DNA of 22,110 bases from NCBI GenBank assembly GCA_964534605.1, contig CAZHOS010000017.1:1-22110 (forward strand). The letters are read 5' to 3'. The DNA comes from CAZHOS01 sp964534605. GTDB taxonomy: Bacteria; Patescibacteriota; Saccharimonadia; Saccharimonadales; VXPC01. Under the pieces are notes generated by a model. That model was not told the origin of the DNA. It saw only the letters and a program-made list of their open reading frames with translations, and made no database searches. A program made the translations under genes and the position numbers. Below are positions 20,316-22,110 of this stretch, one piece after another (position 1 is the stretch's first letter; each line of letters opens with the position of its first letter).

Positions 20316-21757
20316 TAGTCTAATACCCTTACCTTTATGGTGTCCGTTGTTCCGACTACACCTGGATACTTGCCAGAAACCGAAACGATGACATCGCCTT
20401 TACTTAACACTTTCGAATCTTGCAGCCAATTTGTGAGCTTACTGGACTGCGACTTAGAGTCCGTGCGCACGAAAGATTTAACACCTCTTGCAATCGCCAT
20501 TTGCTGCGCCACTCGGTTGCTGCTGGTAACCGCTATAATTGGTCGCATTGGTTGGTGGCTAGACACTTGGTAGGCAGTAGCGCCTGACTTGGTCTCGGCA
20601 ACAATAGCTGTAGCGCTAAGCTGCTGAGCAAGATCGACGATACTGTGACATATAGCTGCTTGAGAAGAGGGAGAGTCGACAACAAAAGGATGTGTGTGTT
20701 TTCGGATAAGCGGTTGGTGCTCCTCGTTATAGCGCACGATCCGCTTCATTGTAGCAACGGACTCAATCGGATATTTTCCTATCGTTGTTTCGTCGCTGAG
20801 CATCACAGCATCGGCGCCCAGCAGCGCTGCTGTTGAGACGTCAGACACCTCTGCGCGCGACGGCTCTGCCTGATCAACCATACTAATAAGCATCTGCGTG
20901 GCAACGATAGATTGCTTAGCGAGTGCGTGGCACATACTGATGGCGTCTCTCTGCACAAGTGGTACAGCCTCAGGCCCTATCTCGTAAGCTAGGTCACCGC
21001 GGGCAATCATAATGACATCTGATTCTTGTACGATCTGACTCAGTCGTTCGATCGCCTGGCGTGTCTCGAGCTTTGTGATTACCCTAGCGTCAGAACCGTA
21101 TCCTTTTATTCGGCGCTTCAGATCTATGACATTTTCTTCGTTATGCACAAAGCTGAGGGCGACATAGTCGACGTCGTTCTGCATGCCGAAGGCCAGGTCT
21201 TTAAGGTCTTTTTTGGTTAGGACGTCTTCAGACAGGTCGGTGTCGGGCAGGTTAATTCCTTTACGAGGCAATAATATTCCATCGTTCTCTACACTTATAT
21301 ACACGGTGGTGTCTTTTACGCTGCTGACTGTTGCTCGGACTCTGCCGTCGTTAATAAACATGCGTTGACCGCGCTTAACTTTGCTCGACAGGTCATACTG
21401 CATAGGTATGACACCCGACTCTTCGTAGTTTGCACCTTTTTGTAGACGTAGCTCCTGGCCCTCCTGGACATTAATAAGCCCTTCGAAGTCGCCTAGGCGT
21501 ATTTTTGGCCCTTGTAAGTCTTGGATAATGGCGACTGGCTTGCCGCACTCCTGACTAGCCTTGCGCGTCCATTTTATGAACTGCTTCATCTCCTCGTGTG
21601 TACCATGCGAAAAGTTTAGTCGTATGCCGTTGGTGCCAGCCTTTATGAGCGCCAACACCTGCTCGTAGGTGGCTGTTGCAGGCCCTAGTGTGGCGATTAT
21701 CTTGGTGCGCTTGAATCTGCCGGGCTGAAGGTCTATTTTTTTCTTAGTAACGTTCAT
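20315..21757 (-). CDS. pyk: Pyruvate kinase
   Basis: Transfers phosphate from phosphoenolpyruvate to ADP, the last step of glycolysis. 480 residues, normal for a bacterial enzyme. Motifs: TKIIATLGPAT, IRLNFSHG, IIQDLQGPKIRLG, ITKLETRQAIE, MIARGDLAYEIG and the active-site helix ATQMLISMVDQAEPSRAEVSDVSTA followed by DAVMLSDETTIGKYP (usual SGETAAGKYP). The C-terminal allosteric domain (with TKSGATAYQVSS) is present. First gene of the pyk-pgk-tpiA run. The ATG at 21757 has only a weak AGGAAAG 13 nt upstream. The putative promoter lies in the 60 nt before it. Confidence 0.96.
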   Translation of the reverse strand: MNVTKKKIDLQPGRFKRTKIIATLGPATATYEQVLALIKAGTNGIRLNFSHGTHEEMKQFIKWTRKASQECGKPVAIIQDLQGPKIRLGDFEGLINVQEGQELRLQKGANYEESGVIPMQYDLSSKVKRGQRMFINDGRVRATVSSVKDTTVYISVENDGILLPRKGINLPDTDLSEDVLTKKDLKDLAFGMQNDVDYVALSFVHNEENVIDLKRRIKGYGSDARVITKLETRQAIERLSQIVQESDVIMIARGDLAYEIGPEAVPLVQRDAISMCHALAKQSIVATQMLISMVDQAEPSRAEVSDVSTAALLGADAVMLSDETTIGKYPIESVATMKRIVRYNEEHQPLIRKHTHPFVVDSPSSQAAICHSIVDLAQQLSATAIVAETKSGATAYQVSSHQPMRPIIAVTSSNRVAQQMAIARGVKSFVRTDSKSQSSKLTNWLQDSKVLSKGDVIVSVSGKYPGVVGTTDTIKVRVLD

Positions 21758-21788
21758 GTATATTTTTCTCTTTCCTCATTACCCATAG

Positions 21789-21799
21789 AGTATATAGCA
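21789..21799 (-). promoter_or_regulatory. Promoter of the pyk-pgk-tpiA operon
   Basis: Minus strand TGC followed by TATATACT, which fits an extended -10 (TGC-TATATA) or a TATACT two bases on. The -35 is weak (TTTAAG). Predicted start about 21783. Confidence 0.5.
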
Positions 21800-21845
21800 A
21801 ACCATAACCATCTTAAAAGAGCCTAAAGCCGGTTTTTTAAGATGG
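21800..21845 (-). terminator. Terminator of the surface-protein gene, just before the pyk promoter
   Basis: A perfect 11-bp stem, CCATCTTAAAA/TTTTAAGATGG (21808-21818/21835-21845), followed on the minus strand by TTATGGTTTG. The U run is imperfect. It lies 60 nt past the LAQTG gene stop. The gap 21846-21905 holds only a small CTAG-based inverted repeat. Confidence 0.55.
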
Positions 21846-21905
21846 GGTGATCTACTTGGTGGCTAGACTATGTGTACTAGACCAAAGGTATGAGACTTAT
21901 GCCCC

Positions 21906-22109
21906 CTACCTTCGATTGAACTCTCTTATGCCTTGATGGCGATTGCTAGCGAGGGCTAGGACTGTAGCTAGAGCTGTTAGCCCTAGTCCGGTATAGATGA
22001 CGTAGGTTACGTCTAGTCCTGTTTGAGCTAGGGTGCCTGCGCCTGACTCGGCTAGTACTTCTGTATCTACTGCAGGCCCTACCGGGTCAACAATAACTCC
22101 GTTGGCAGT
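21906..22109 (-). CDS. C-terminal end of a surface protein with LAQTG sorting-like signal (5' part outside window)
   Basis: 67 residues plus TAG are visible; the open frame runs off the window, so the N-terminus is missing. The order Gly/Ala-rich linker, LAQTG, hydrophobic helix (VTYVIYTGLGLTALATVLAL) and basic tail (SNRHQGIREFNRR) is that of LPXTG-type cell-wall sorting signals, with Ala in place of Pro. Sortases cleave between Thr and Gly and attach the protein to the wall or a pilin. Whether this LAxTG is a sortase substrate here is inferred; the alternative is a plain membrane anchor. The rest of the protein and any sortase lie beyond the edge. Confidence 0.6.
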   Translation of the reverse strand, partial: TANGVIVDPVGPAVDTEVLAESGAGTLAQTGLDVTYVIYTGLGLTALATVLALASNRHQGIREFNRR

Positions 22110-22110
22110 A

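Noticed and set aside
1..22110. UGA read as glycine, as in Gracilibacteria and SR1
   Set aside because: No gene contains an in-frame TGA where a residue is needed; all frames are full length with the standard code.
1..22110. CRISPR array, rRNA or tRNA genes
   Set aside because: No regularly spaced repeats, no rRNA-like segments and no cloverleaf with anticodon arm were found; the only tRNA-like end belongs to the tmRNA.

Overview
The window looks like chromosomal DNA from a Candidate Phyla Radiation (Patescibacteria) bacterium, most plausibly Saccharibacteria (TM7). That is an inference from gene content: a compact set of housekeeping genes, an FtsA-like ATPase followed by a membrane-anchored baseplate-J-like protein, ruvX and mltG, several cell-wall hydrolases, lower glycolysis (pyk-pgk-tpiA) and Lys-rich membrane proteins. 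No marker gene in the window fixes the lineage. Nearly all genes lie on the minus strand; only the 5'-truncated hydrolase at the left edge and a guanylate-kinase-like gene near 9 kb lie on the plus strand.

Layout. 2-811: 3' part of an alpha/beta hydrolase (+). 951-2132: LysM-LysM-CHAP peptidoglycan hydrolase (-), apparently starting at ATT. 2474-8309 (-): metG, FtsA-like ATPase, baseplate-J-like membrane protein, ruvX and mltG, tightly packed. 8423-8986 (-): small membrane-anchored protein of unknown function. 9067-9984 (+): guanylate-kinase-like P-loop protein. 9985-10413: no gene, but a tandem family of hairpin-rich repeats. 10414-10799 (-): tmRNA gene (ssrA). 10896-12273 (-): hypothetical gene plus rsmA (ksgA). 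12331-12607: structured gene-free stretch. 12608-13858 (-): Rpf-like DUF348/G5/lysozyme-fold protein. 14051-14374 (-): small hypothetical protein with a hairpin-rich leader. 14524-17118 (-): pcrA/uvrD helicase and a Lys-rich membrane protein. 17183-21757 (-): pyk, pgk, tpiA and a second Lys-rich membrane protein. 21906-22109 (-): C-terminal end of a surface protein with an LAQTG sorting-like signal.

How the genes work together. Three different cell-wall enzymes (CHAP, MltG, Rpf-like) and the FtsA-like/baseplate-J pair point to envelope remodelling. The pyk-pgk-tpiA run supplies ATP from triose phosphates. tmRNA, rsmA and metG belong to translation.

Window-wide signals. None of the 20 protein genes, nor the tmRNA tag, ends in TGA (10 TAA and 10 TAG, plus TAA for the tag). 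Promoters repeatedly contain a TGC-TATAnT extended -10 element. Two genes (metG and the 8986 gene) carry TATAAT exactly 7 nt before the ATG with no Shine-Dalgarno, which predicts leaderless mRNAs.
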